Source: BOKV01 sp041739465
GTDB lineage: Bacteria; Pseudomonadota; Alphaproteobacteria; Rhizobiales; Rhizobiaceae
Direction of reading: 5' to 3'
DNA: 64,000 bases
NCBI GenBank assembly: GCA_041739465.1
Contig: JBGSNX010000081.1
Coordinates: 25,550 to 89,549, forward strand
Each line of letters opens with the position of its first letter. Within the stretch, counting starts at the first letter, position 1. Below, one piece after another: positions 17,307 through 25,601 of this stretch. The notes under the pieces were generated by a model. That model made no database searches. It worked only from the letters and a program-made list of their open reading frames with translations, and was not told the DNA's origin. Both the position numbers and the translations under genes were made by a program.

Positions 17307-17618
17307 ATGCGCATTGGCAGAACAGCATTTCTGGCGGCTTTTGGCGGAATTATTGCCACAGCGGCATACGCAGATGACATCGTGAAGCATGATCGCAAGG
17401 TGGAGCGCGCCGCAGCAGAGCGGATCGCGGGCAAACTTGGTGACATGCGCGGCGGTGTTTCACACGATGCCGACCTTGCAACGCTTATCGAGATGAAGCG
17501 CAAGAAACTGCCGCGTCCGATGCAAACCAGCAATGGCGCGCTGCCGCCAATGGTGATGAATGAGGTGCCAGAAGGCGTCGATATCATGATCACCGGCTCC
17601 AACAAGCCGGTCAAATAG
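17307..17618 (+). CDS. Small secreted protein of unknown function
   Basis: This is a 103-residue protein with a signal peptide (FLAAFGGIIATAAYADD) and a charged, Lys/Arg-rich mature part without cysteines; the C-terminal half contains LPRPMQTSNGALPPMVMNEVPEGVDIMI. I do not recognise the family. ATG 17307 is chosen because GGCGGGGGA lies about 6 bases upstream and it opens directly into the signal peptide. It occupies, with the SCO1 gene, the place where dxs is often found before tlyA. Confidence 0.65.
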   Translation: MRIGRTAFLAAFGGIIATAAYADDIVKHDRKVERAAAERIAGKLGDMRGGVSHDADLATLIEMKRKKLPRPMQTSNGALPPMVMNEVPEGVDIMITGSNKPVK

Positions 17619-17662
17619 CATCGCAGGCTTGCCTTTTGGCGTCTGCCGTCGCATGACGCGGC

Positions 17663-18409
17663 ATGAGCGGAAAAATCAGACTTGATCAGGCGTTGGTGGA
17701 ACGCGGCTTTTACCCGTCCCGCTCGCGGGCACGCGATGCCGTTTTGCGCGGTTCAGTCACTGTTGGCGGCGTACCGGTTCTCAAGCCAGCCATGGTGCTG
17801 CATCCATCAGCCGACATTCGTGTTGAAGATGCAGCCGGCGGCTATGTTTCGCGAGCGGCGCTGAAACTCATTGCCGGACTTGAAGCCAGCGGCTTTGATC
17901 CGAAAGGCATGGTGGCGCTGGATATTGGCGCATCCACCGGCGGCTTTACGCAAGTTCTTTTGCAGCGCGGGGCAGAAAAAGTCTTTGCCATCGATGTTGG
18001 CCATGGCCAATTGCACGACAGCCTTCGAAACGATCTGCGGGTGGTGTGCATCGAAGGGCTCAATGCACGCGAAATGACCGCTGAAGACATCAATGATGAA
18101 CAGCCGCAATTTCTGGTCTGCGATGTGTCATTCATATCAGTGACACTTGCCCTGCCACCCGCCCTTTCGCTTGCAAAAGACGGCGCCAAGGCAATCCTGC
18201 TGATCAAGCCCCAGTTTGAAGTCGGGCGCGACAATGTCGGCAAGGGCGGTGTTGTGCGCGATGATGAGAAAGCGGCCGCATCGGGCAGCGAACTTTCCGC
18301 ATGGCTGGACACCCAGCCTGGCTGGCGGTCCACCGGCGTTTATCCCTCGCCCATCGAAGGCGGCGACGGCAACCGGGAATTCCTGCTTTGCGCGGTTAAA
18401 GACCGATGA
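17663..18409 (+). CDS. tlyA: TlyA-family rRNA methyltransferase
   Basis: TlyA proteins methylate the 2'-hydroxyl of cytidine in ribosomal RNA, which sensitises ribosomes to capreomycin-type drugs; some have been called hemolysins. The N-terminal S4 RNA-binding domain (residues 4-60, RLDQALVERGFYPSRSRARDAV) is followed by an FtsJ-like domain with YVSRAALKL, the SAM site DIGASTGGFTQVLLQRGA, and LIKPQFEVGR. The length of 248 aa is normal. It overlaps the next gene by four bases (ATGA). Confidence 0.94.
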   Translation: MSGKIRLDQALVERGFYPSRSRARDAVLRGSVTVGGVPVLKPAMVLHPSADIRVEDAAGGYVSRAALKLIAGLEASGFDPKGMVALDIGASTGGFTQVLLQRGAEKVFAIDVGHGQLHDSLRNDLRVVCIEGLNAREMTAEDINDEQPQFLVCDVSFISVTLALPPALSLAKDGAKAILLIKPQFEVGRDNVGKGGVVRDDEKAAASGSELSAWLDTQPGWRSTGVYPSPIEGGDGNREFLLCAVKDR

Positions 18410-19635
18410 CCCAGACCTTGAATATCGATCATCTGGGACGACAGGGTGATGGCATTGCGCAGACAGCTGCTGGCCTTGCTTTTGTCCCCTTCGGCCTGCC
18501 CGGTGAAACCATTGTGGTTTCCGGAGCGAATGACAAACTTGCGGTGGAACGCATCGAAGTGGCATCGCCCGCGCGAAGCGAGCCCATCTGCCGGCATTTT
18601 GGAACCTGCGGCGGCTGCCAGATGCAGCATCTGGCGCAAACGGCGTATCTCGAATGGAAGCAGGGGCTTTTGGTCGAAGCGCTGGCCCGCGAAGGCATCG
18701 AGATGCCGCTGATGCCAGTAATTTCATTTGGCGCACATCTGCGCCGCCGGGTGGTGTTTACCGCAATGCGCGGGCCCAAAAGCGGCCTGTTGGGGTTTTC
18801 GCAGCGTGGCAGCATCACGCTGGTGGACCTTTCCCAATGCCCGGTTTTGCTGCCGCAGATAGAGGCGGCCTTCAGCGCGTTGCGCCAGCTTGGTGCACTG
18901 CTTTCACCAAAGAAGGGCACGATGAAACTGTCGGTCGTTGCCTGTGAAAACGGTCTTGATGTTGCGGCAGCCAATGGCGGCTTCACGCCGGAGCCTTCGC
19001 GCCAGCAGGCAATAAGCATTGCTGCACAGCATGGCTTTGCCCGGCTTTCGCTCAACGGCGAGACGCTGATCGAACTTTCCCGCCCAATTATCGCCTGCGG
19101 GCGGGCGAAAGTGACACCGCCACCCGAGGCGTTTGTCCAGGCCGTGGCTGGTGCAGAAGATGCCATGGCTTCACTGGTGACGCAGCATCTGGCTCCGGCA
19201 AAATCGGTTGCGGACCTGTTCAGCGGCTTTGGAACCTTTGCGCTGCGGTTGGCGGAAAATTCGACCGTGCTTGCAGTCGAATCCAGTGGTGCTGCGCTCG
19301 ATGCACTTGACCGGGCGTGGCGCGAAACCGGGGGCGGCCTGAAAGCGACCACGACCTTGAAGCGCGACCTCTATCGAAATCCGTTGACCGCTGAAGAAAT
19401 GAAAAAGACCGGCGGTGTGGTGTTTGATCCGCCGCGTGCCGGTGCCCTTGAGCAAGCTGCAGAATTGGCAAAAAGCAAGGTGCCGCTGGTTGCGGCTGTT
19501 TCCTGCAACCCGGTCAGCCTGGCGCGCGATTTGCGCGTGCTGTTGGATGGCGGCTACCGGCTGAAAAGCATCACGCCGGTAGACCAGTTCGTGTTCACGC
19601 CGCATCTGGAAGCGGTTGCGCTGCTTGAGCGGTAA
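18406..19635 (+). CDS. Class I SAM-dependent RNA (uracil-C5) methyltransferase, TrmA/RlmD type
   Basis: This enzyme makes 5-methyluridine in tRNA or rRNA. It has an N-terminal TRAM-like segment (residues 1-50), a four-Cys iron-sulfur site (Cys62, Cys68, Cys71 in CRHFGTCGGCQMQH, and Cys145 in DLSQCPVLL), the SAM motif DLFSGFGTFALRLA, VFDPPRAGA, and the catalytic nucleophile in VSCNP. At 409 aa it is shorter than E. coli RlmD. The exact target nucleotide cannot be read from sequence. It is translationally coupled to tlyA (ATGA overlap). Confidence 0.9.
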   Translation: MTQTLNIDHLGRQGDGIAQTAAGLAFVPFGLPGETIVVSGANDKLAVERIEVASPARSEPICRHFGTCGGCQMQHLAQTAYLEWKQGLLVEALAREGIEMPLMPVISFGAHLRRRVVFTAMRGPKSGLLGFSQRGSITLVDLSQCPVLLPQIEAAFSALRQLGALLSPKKGTMKLSVVACENGLDVAAANGGFTPEPSRQQAISIAAQHGFARLSLNGETLIELSRPIIACGRAKVTPPPEAFVQAVAGAEDAMASLVTQHLAPAKSVADLFSGFGTFALRLAENSTVLAVESSGAALDALDRAWRETGGGLKATTTLKRDLYRNPLTAEEMKKTGGVVFDPPRAGALEQAAELAKSKVPLVAAVSCNPVSLARDLRVLLDGGYRLKSITPVDQFVFTPHLEAVALLER

Positions 19636-19640
19636 GGGCG

Positions 19641-20402
19641 CTATTTTGCCCTGTTCATGAATGCCATGAACGCCTGGCGCGCCTCGTCAGATTTGAGGCG
19701 GGCTTCCCACAGCTTTGCTTCTTCGCGCATGCGCTGGAGAACATCTGAACGGTCGCCGCGAATGAGATCGCGACTGATGGCCATTGCCTCGGCTGGCTTG
19801 GAAGCAATCGATTGAGCTGCAGCGAGTGCAGCAACCTCCAGATCTTGTGACTCCACCACCTTGTTGACGAGGCCTGCTTCGCGCGCTTCCTGGCCTGAGA
19901 ACTTCTCCCCCATTGCCAGCATGGCAAAGGCGCGGTGATGGCCCATGATGCGCGGGCCTATGAGTGATGAACCGGCCTCCGGCAACAGGCCAAGATCAAC
20001 AAACGGCGTCTTGAAGCTGGAAGTGGTGGAAGCAACCACATAGTCACAGTGCATCAGCATGGTCACACCAACGCCGATGGCAAGGCCATCCACGCCCGCA
20101 ACCACGGGCTTTTTCGCCATTATGATGCGTTCGAGGAACTCGAACACCGCCATGCTGTCGCGCGCGCCCGACATTGCCACCCGCATGAAATCGCCGATGT
20201 CATTGCCGGCGGTAAAACTGCCCGGCACGCCCAATATCAGGCTGGCGCGCACATCTGCCGCCGATGCGGCAAGGTCAAGTGCGTCGGCCAGCGACTGGTA
20301 CATCTGCGCGGTCAGCGCGTTCTTCTTGTCAGACCGGTTCATGCGTATGACCAGCACACCACCGTCGCGATTTGTTTCGACCAGATTGCCCATGGTGTTC
20401 AT
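19641..20402 (-). CDS. Enoyl-CoA hydratase/isomerase (crotonase family)
   Basis: This 253-residue crotonase-fold enzyme probably hydrates a 2-enoyl-CoA. The oxyanion-hole segments are SLILGVPGSFTAGNDIGDF and AGVDGLAIGVGVTMLMHCD, and the second catalytic region is DLGLLPEAGSS, where Glu is retained. The first catalytic Glu position is replaced in the AIGVGV loop, so isomerase-like or specialised activity is possible. It lies 3 bases behind the acyl-CoA dehydrogenase gene on the same strand, forming a two-gene beta-oxidation operon. Confidence 0.9.
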   Translation of the reverse strand: MNTMGNLVETNRDGGVLVIRMNRSDKKNALTAQMYQSLADALDLAASAADVRASLILGVPGSFTAGNDIGDFMRVAMSGARDSMAVFEFLERIIMAKKPVVAGVDGLAIGVGVTMLMHCDYVVASTTSSFKTPFVDLGLLPEAGSSLIGPRIMGHHRAFAMLAMGEKFSGQEAREAGLVNKVVESQDLEVAALAAAQSIASKPAEAMAISRDLIRGDRSDVLQRMREEAKLWEARLKSDEARQAFMAFMNRAK

Positions 20403-20405
20403 CCT

Positions 20406-22172
20406 TCAGGCGGTCAGCAATGAGCGGGCGGCAGAAAGGCTTGCCGCGCCGGTGGTGACCCGTGATTTCAGCGCGCCGCATTCGGCCAGATGATTTTCGG
20501 CAAAGAAGCGGGCAAGCGGTGCGCGTGCTTCTTGCGCTAGACCGGCTTTTGCAAGGTAACTGCCGCCAGCAGCAAGACCGCAAAGCCGCAGATACGGCGT
20601 CGCCCCGGCAAGCGCTTCTTCCATGCGTCCGGCGGCAACTGCCTCCAGGAGCCATTCGCCTGCTTCCAGCATGTCGTCGAGTGCGGTTTCCATCAACCTT
20701 GCTGTTTCACCGAATGCTGGATGGTTTGCGCCGCGCACTTCGTGGGCAATTGCCCGCAATTCACCGACATAGGCCCGGAACGCTTCTCCGCCCGAAAGCG
20801 GCAGCTTGCGAACCACCAGATCTATCGACTGGATGCCGTTGGTGCCCTCGTAGATCGGGTTGATCCTTGCATCGCGCCAATATTGGGCTGCGCCGGTCTC
20901 TTCGATGAACCCCATGCCGCCATGGATCTGGACGCCCAGCGAAGCCACATCGACACCGACATCGGTGGAGAAAGCCTTGGCAATGGGCGTCAGCAGGCTG
21001 GCGCGCTCGGCCCATGTTTTGGCATCCGCGCTGCCCTGATGGCTCATGTCGATGGCATGGGCGCAAGCATAGCAAATGGCCCTTGCCGCCTGCACATGCG
21101 ACTTCATTCCCAACAAATTGCGCTGCACGTCCGGATGATCGATGATCGGGCTCATGGCATCGCCGGATGCGCCAGGGGCCTTGCCTTGACGGCGATCCTT
21201 GGCATAGGCCAAAGCGTGCTGGTATGCGGCCTCGGCAACGGCGACGCCCTGAATGCCGACATTGAGGCGGGCATTGTTCATCATCGTGAACATGCAGGCG
21301 AGGCCCTTGTTTTCCTCGCCAATCAGCCAGCCAATGGCTCCCTTCTCACTGCGACCGCCAAAGCCGTCGCCATAGACCATGACGCAGGTTGGCGAGCCAT
21401 GAATGCCGAGCTTGTGCTCAACCGACTGGCAGAACACGTCATTGCGTTCGCCAATCGATCCATCGTCGTTGACAAGGAATTTGGGGACCAGAAAAAGCGA
21501 TATGCCTCTGGTGCCAGCGGGGGCATCCGGCAGCCGCGCCAACACCAGATGACAGATGTTCTCCGTCATGTCGTGCTCGCCATAGGTGATGAATATCTTG
21601 GTGCCGAAAATGCGGTATGTGCCGTCGGACGCGCGTTCCGCCTTTGCCCGCAATGCGGCAAGGTCCGAACCGGCCTGCGGCTCGGTCAGGTTCATCGTGC
21701 CGGTCCATTCGCCCGAAACAAGCTTGGGCAAATATTTTGCCTTGAGGGCATCCGAACCATGCTTGTGGAGGGCTTCGACAGCGCCAATGGTCAACAGCGG
21801 ACCGAGCCCGAATGCCATGGAAGCGGAGTTCCACATCTCCGCGGCGGCAACGGCCATCATCACCGGCAAGCCCTGCCCGCCATGTTCCACCGGCGCAGAA
21901 ATGGCGTTCCACCCACCTTCAGCCCAGGCCTTGTAGGTATCCTTCCAACCGGGCGGAGTTGTAACATTAGCATCCTTGAGAGGCGTGCCGTGACGGTCAC
22001 CGATTTTGTTGAGCGGAGCAATTACCTCGCTGGCGAAGCGGCCAGCCTCTTCCAGAACCGCGTCGACGAGTTCTTCGGACAAATCGCCAAGGCGACCTTG
22101 CGCAAGCGCTTCGTCGAGACCTGCAATTCTCTTGAGGGCAAATGCAATTTCGCTGACCGGTGCGCGGTACAT
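20406..22172 (-). CDS. Long acyl-CoA dehydrogenase (DmdC-like, with C-terminal extension)
   Basis: This FAD enzyme oxidises an acyl-CoA to the 2-enoyl-CoA. At 588 aa it belongs to the long class with an extra C-terminal helical domain, which includes methylmercaptopropionyl-CoA dehydrogenase DmdC and general fatty acyl-CoA dehydrogenases. Visible motifs: MNLTEPQAGSDLAALRAKAE, FITYGEHDMTENICHLVLAR, GMKSHVQAARAICYA and YEGTNGIQSIDLVVRKLP. The partner hydratase follows directly. Gene order alone does not tell DMSP-type from ordinary fatty-acid use, as no DmdA or DmdB is present. A LiuR-like operator lies about 75 bases upstream. Confidence 0.92.
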   Translation of the reverse strand: MYRAPVSEIAFALKRIAGLDEALAQGRLGDLSEELVDAVLEEAGRFASEVIAPLNKIGDRHGTPLKDANVTTPPGWKDTYKAWAEGGWNAISAPVEHGGQGLPVMMAVAAAEMWNSASMAFGLGPLLTIGAVEALHKHGSDALKAKYLPKLVSGEWTGTMNLTEPQAGSDLAALRAKAERASDGTYRIFGTKIFITYGEHDMTENICHLVLARLPDAPAGTRGISLFLVPKFLVNDDGSIGERNDVFCQSVEHKLGIHGSPTCVMVYGDGFGGRSEKGAIGWLIGEENKGLACMFTMMNNARLNVGIQGVAVAEAAYQHALAYAKDRRQGKAPGASGDAMSPIIDHPDVQRNLLGMKSHVQAARAICYACAHAIDMSHQGSADAKTWAERASLLTPIAKAFSTDVGVDVASLGVQIHGGMGFIEETGAAQYWRDARINPIYEGTNGIQSIDLVVRKLPLSGGEAFRAYVGELRAIAHEVRGANHPAFGETARLMETALDDMLEAGEWLLEAVAAGRMEEALAGATPYLRLCGLAAGGSYLAKAGLAQEARAPLARFFAENHLAECGALKSRVTTGAASLSAARSLLTA

Positions 22173-22244
22173 GGACGACCTCCCTGCGGTAAACTCGACC
22201 TGACCGGGGCATTGGCCATGTCTTTGAGTGGGACATAATGCCTT

Positions 22245-22260
22245 ATTACGTAAACGTCAA
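22245..22260. promoter_or_regulatory. LiuR-like (MerR-family) operator before the acyl-CoA dehydrogenase operon
   Basis: ATTACGT-AA-ACGTCAA is a near-perfect dyad of the form TTTACGT-NN-ACGTCAA, the pattern described for LiuR-type MerR regulators of branched-chain acid and fatty-acid catabolism. It sits in the 136-bp gap between the divergent dehydrogenase (start 22172) and tsaC (start 22309). No MerR gene is in the window. Confidence 0.5.
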
Positions 22261-22308
22261 TTGAAGCTGCACTTGCGGGCGCAGCCCCTGCCCGGCTATA
22301 GGCGTTTC

Positions 22309-23280
22309 ATGGCGCGTATCATGAAGATGCAAGACGGGAACAAGGCAAGTGAAATCGCGTTGGCAGCGCTGGGCGAAGGCATGTGCGTCGCCATTCCGAC
22401 CGAGACGGTTTACGGGCTGGCTGGCGATGCCACCAACGGGATTGCGGTTGCGCGCATTTTCGAAATGAAGGGGCGGCCGCGTTTCAATCCACTGATCTGC
22501 CATGTGGACGGCACTGAAATGGCCTCGCGGTTTGGCGAAATGAATGCAACGGCCATGCTACTGGCAAAGGCATTCTGGCCAGGCCCCCTGTCGCTGGTGG
22601 TAAATGCCATTCCAGCAAACGGGATCAGCGAGCTCGCGACAGCAGGTCTTTCGACCATCGCCCTTCGCTGCCCGGATGGAATGGCGCGCAATCTGATAAC
22701 CAGCTTCGGCAGGCCGCTTGCAGCGCCGAGCGCCAACCGCTCGGGGCGAGTGTCGCCGTCCAAGGCGATGCATGTCGCGCAGGAATTTGAAGGCACGGAT
22801 CTGCTTGTGCTGGATGGCGGCGACTGCCGCGAAGGCATTGAATCAACCATCGTCAAGGTCAGCGGCGACCGGCTTGAATTGCTGCGCCCCGGCACCGTGA
22901 CTGCGGAACAATTGCAGCAGGCAACCGGCATTGCTGTTTCCCGCCACGAAGGCGAGGGAATTTCGGCACCTGGCATGATGGCAAGCCATTATGCCCCGGA
23001 TGCAAGGCTGCAAACGGAAGCATCCCGTTGCCCGAACCATGCCGCGCTTCTGGCATTTGGCAATGGCGAAGGCCGTGACAGAAGCCATGCCATTGCCGTT
23101 CGAAATCTGAGCGCCACAGGCAATTTGCGCGAGGCGGCGGCCAATCTGTATGCAATGCTCAAGGAACTTGACCAGTTGCAGCCAAGGCTGATTTCGGTCG
23201 AACCTGTGCCGCATGAGGGGCTTGGAATCGCGATCAACGATCGCCTGTCGCGGGCAGCGGCGCCACGCGAGGCCACATGA
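22309..23280 (+). CDS. tsaC: Threonylcarbamoyl-AMP synthase (Sua5 type)
   Basis: This enzyme makes threonylcarbamoyl-AMP from threonine, bicarbonate and ATP for the t6A37 modification of tRNAs that read ANN codons. The YrdC domain (about 10-200) has PTETVYGLAGDA, KGRPRFNPL, AFWPGPLSLV and the SUA5 signature PSANRSGRVSP. A second Sua5 domain (about 225-323) begins with SAPGMMASHYAPDA, so it is the long Sua5 form. ATG 22309 is preferred; the frame extends to ATG 22228 without family similarity. It overlaps the next gene by four bases. Confidence 0.93.
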   Translation: MARIMKMQDGNKASEIALAALGEGMCVAIPTETVYGLAGDATNGIAVARIFEMKGRPRFNPLICHVDGTEMASRFGEMNATAMLLAKAFWPGPLSLVVNAIPANGISELATAGLSTIALRCPDGMARNLITSFGRPLAAPSANRSGRVSPSKAMHVAQEFEGTDLLVLDGGDCREGIESTIVKVSGDRLELLRPGTVTAEQLQQATGIAVSRHEGEGISAPGMMASHYAPDARLQTEASRCPNHAALLAFGNGEGRDRSHAIAVRNLSATGNLREAAANLYAMLKELDQLQPRLISVEPVPHEGLGIAINDRLSRAAAPREAT

Positions 23281-24692
23281 TCAGCGCTGAACTGCTCGAG
23301 CGCTTCGCTGCAATCACCGGCCCCGGCAATGCACTGCGGCCAGACACCCACGACCTTTCCCGCTATACGCACGAGAACCGCAACATCATTGTGGGAAAAA
23401 CGCCGCTGGTGTTGCGACCGGCTTCCACCGCGCAAGTGTCTCAAATTGTCCGGCTGGCGCATGAAACTGGCACAGCACTGGTGCCGCAAGGTGGCCATAC
23501 CGGCCATGCCGGTGGCGCAGTACCCGATGAGAGCGGCAACCAAGTTGTTGTTTCGCTGGAACGCATGAATGCCATTCGCGACATCGACCTTGCAGGCAAC
23601 ACCATCGTTGCGGAAGCAGGCGTGATCCTGCAGGTTTTGCGCGAAAAGGCTCAAGCTGCCGGCCGGCTTTTCCCGGTGGCAATCAGCAGCCAGGGCAGTT
23701 GCCAGATCGGTGGGGCGATTTCCACCAATGCCGGCGGCACCGGCGTGATAGCCTATGGAAATTTGCGCGAGCAGGTTCTGGGCCTCGAAGTGGTGTTGCC
23801 AAATGGCGATATCTGGAACGGGCTGCGTCGCCTGAAAAAAGACAATACCGGCTACGCGATGAAGCAGCTTTTCATTGGCGCTGAAGGAACGCTGGGCATT
23901 GTCACTGCGGCGGTTCTGCGGTTGTTGCCATTGCCGAAGGGCCGCGAAGTCGCGTGGATTGGTGTCCCCTCGCCGATGGCCGCGCTGGACCTGCTCAATC
24001 TGGCGCTCGGGGCCGCTGGTGCAGGGGTTACCGCGTTTGAACTCATGCACCGCACGCCGCTGGAATATGTGCTCAGAAACATGCCGGGGTCTCGCGATCC
24101 GCTGGGTGCAAGGCATGACTGGCAGGTCTTGCTGGAGATTTCTTCAGGGCGCTCGGAGGAAGATGCGGGCGCGATGATCAACGGAATTCTTGAGGCGGGA
24201 TTTGATAATGCCGTCATCATTGATGCCACGCTGGCGCAAAGCGTTTCGCAGCGCGAGGCCTTGTGGAAGTTGCGCGACGACATGGGTCCGGCACAAGGCC
24301 CAGAAGGCTTGTCACTGAAACACGATGTTTCCGTACCGGTTCATCTGGTGCCGCATTTTCTGGAGCGAGGGTTTGCGGCAGTTCATGAAACTTGTGCGGA
24401 TGCCCGCGTCTGCGCCTTTGGCCACATGGGCGATGGCAATATTCACTTCAACGTGACGCAACCTGTAGGTTCGAAAAAGGAAGAGTTCCAGCGCTATCAG
24501 GCGGCTGTCCATGAAGCAGTGCATGCGCTTGTGCTGGAGTTGGGCGGCTCGATCTCTGCCGAACACGGGATCGGCCGGCTGAAACGCGAATTGATGCATG
24601 CCACGAAAAGCCCGGTGGAACTGGCAATGATGCGTGCGGTGAAAAAGGCGTTGGACCCGGCGGGGATCATGAACCCCGGCAAGGTCGTTTGA
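23277..24692 (+). CDS. FAD-binding 2-hydroxyacid dehydrogenase (GlcD/D2HGDH-like)
   Basis: This flavoprotein oxidises a D-2-hydroxy acid such as D-2-hydroxyglutarate, D-lactate or glycolate. The FAD-binding domain (about 35-215) includes LVPQGGHTGHAGGAVPD and ISTNAGGTGVIAYGNLREQVLGLE. The C-terminal FAD-oxidase domain has the metal-binding GHMGDGNIHFNV and AEHGIGRLK, characteristic of the D2HGDH/DLD family. Length is 471 aa. It starts inside the stop of tsaC (ATGA), a coupling often seen but without clear metabolic logic. Confidence 0.9.
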   Translation: MISAELLERFAAITGPGNALRPDTHDLSRYTHENRNIIVGKTPLVLRPASTAQVSQIVRLAHETGTALVPQGGHTGHAGGAVPDESGNQVVVSLERMNAIRDIDLAGNTIVAEAGVILQVLREKAQAAGRLFPVAISSQGSCQIGGAISTNAGGTGVIAYGNLREQVLGLEVVLPNGDIWNGLRRLKKDNTGYAMKQLFIGAEGTLGIVTAAVLRLLPLPKGREVAWIGVPSPMAALDLLNLALGAAGAGVTAFELMHRTPLEYVLRNMPGSRDPLGARHDWQVLLEISSGRSEEDAGAMINGILEAGFDNAVIIDATLAQSVSQREALWKLRDDMGPAQGPEGLSLKHDVSVPVHLVPHFLERGFAAVHETCADARVCAFGHMGDGNIHFNVTQPVGSKKEEFQRYQAAVHEAVHALVLELGGSISAEHGIGRLKRELMHATKSPVELAMMRAVKKALDPAGIMNPGKVV

Positions 24693-25016
24693 TTTGATCA
24701 GACGAGACTCACAAACAAGGTTCGACAACGGCCATTTGAAAACACTTGAACCTTCGTCCGGAATACGTCCGACACTGTATTCGTTCGAGCCGCTCCTTCA
24801 GCTCATTCGAGACTGATCGCGCAAAAACCATTCAATAACCAAGTCTTGGTGCAAGAAAGGATTCACCGTTCTTCTTAGGGGAATCGGGACTCCCGCACGC
24901 TATTGTCCTTCGTGTCACGGCAAGAAAAAAACAACAAAAACAACATCAAGAAAAAGCCGGGCAAATCAGGTCACCGCACACAGAATGCGGGCTCTGAAGA
25001 GAACAGGAAGGCTACC
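24693..25016. promoter_or_regulatory. Intergenic leader with clustered GANTC sites and an A-rich tract
   Basis: This 324-bp gap holds no convincing gene. Three GANTC methylation sites (GATTC 24860-24864, GAATC 24881-24885, GACTC 24888-24892) fall within 33 bases, with another at 24706-24710. A strongly A-rich stretch (about 24921-24957) precedes the ribosome site of the DUF6101 gene. GANTC is the target of the cell-cycle methylase CcrM, and clustered sites in promoters point to GcrA/CcrM-type control. Confidence 0.35.
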
Positions 25017-25601
25017 ATGACCAGCGGTTCGACAGCCGAAAACCGTTTGCCCCATTCGGGCAACAATTTGCCAGTTTGGGCCAGCGAGCAAATGCGGCTC
25101 GACCCTTACAAGCTACCGCACCGATTGGCGCTGCACCGCCAGCACGCAAGCTATTCCATCGATCGCCAAGGTGTGGTGGTCAAGAAAATGCTGGGCTGCG
25201 GTCTGCCCCTGTCGATTGCCCTACCCGTCAAATGCTTCATCGGCGTTGCGGCACGGGCGATTGAAACCACGGATGGCAGCATGACTGCCACGCTCGAATT
25301 GATGCACCACGATCCCGAACTCAGCGTGCCGCTGCTGGTTGCTTGCGACCTCGACGACATTGCCGCCGACTGGCACTCATGGAGCCGGCTGATGCAATTG
25401 CCAATGCTGGTGGTTGGTGCCGAAGGCTCTGCTTCGCCGGTGCAGAAGCTGCTTGGCAAGATCATGATTGACCCGGCTTTCAACCGCCGCAAGCGGTTCG
25501 GATCGCTCAAGCATCGCCCATGGTTCCTGCGCAGGCGCAAGCCGGGCGTCATTGGTCCGGTAGTTCGCATCAGCGGTGAAGAGCTTATTGCGCGGGACTG
25601 A
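25017..25601 (+). CDS. DUF6101-family protein
   Basis: This is a 194-residue cytosolic protein of a family I know only from Rhizobiales (DUF6101), without known function. Landmarks are MRLDPYKLPHRLALHRQHASYSIDRQ near the start (given here as landmarks RLDPYKLP and RLALHRQ), PVKCFIGVAARAIE and CDLDDIAADWHSW. ATG 25017 is chosen because GGAAGG lies 6 bases upstream. The frame is open to TTG 24903, which would add a Lys/Asn-rich leader encoded by the A-rich tract. Its last 17 bases overlap the convergent ubiA 3' end. Confidence 0.7.
   Translation: MTSGSTAENRLPHSGNNLPVWASEQMRLDPYKLPHRLALHRQHASYSIDRQGVVVKKMLGCGLPLSIALPVKCFIGVAARAIETTDGSMTATLELMHHDPELSVPLLVACDLDDIAADWHSWSRLMQLPMLVVGAEGSASPVQKLLGKIMIDPAFNRRKRFGSLKHRPWFLRRRKPGVIGPVVRISGEELIARD

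Noticed and set aside
20406..22172. DMSP demethylation operon (DmdC/DmdD) reading
   Set aside because: The dehydrogenase is DmdC-like in length and domain make-up, but DmdA and DmdB are absent and the crotonase is not diagnostic. An ordinary acyl-CoA role is equally likely.
20721..22238. 505-codon open frame on the + strand, antisense to the acyl-CoA dehydrogenase gene
   Set aside because: It mirrors a high-confidence gene in another frame, is rich in rare residue patterns (Cys, His, Arg), has no recognisable domain and no ribosome site. The same applies to the antisense frames at 52717-54180, 59740-60774, 22989-24116 and 11469-12557.
24860..25016. Possible small RNA or CRISPR-like repeat in the A-rich leader
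   Set aside because: The A-runs are irregular, with no repeated unit or hairpin; no array or conserved fold is seen.
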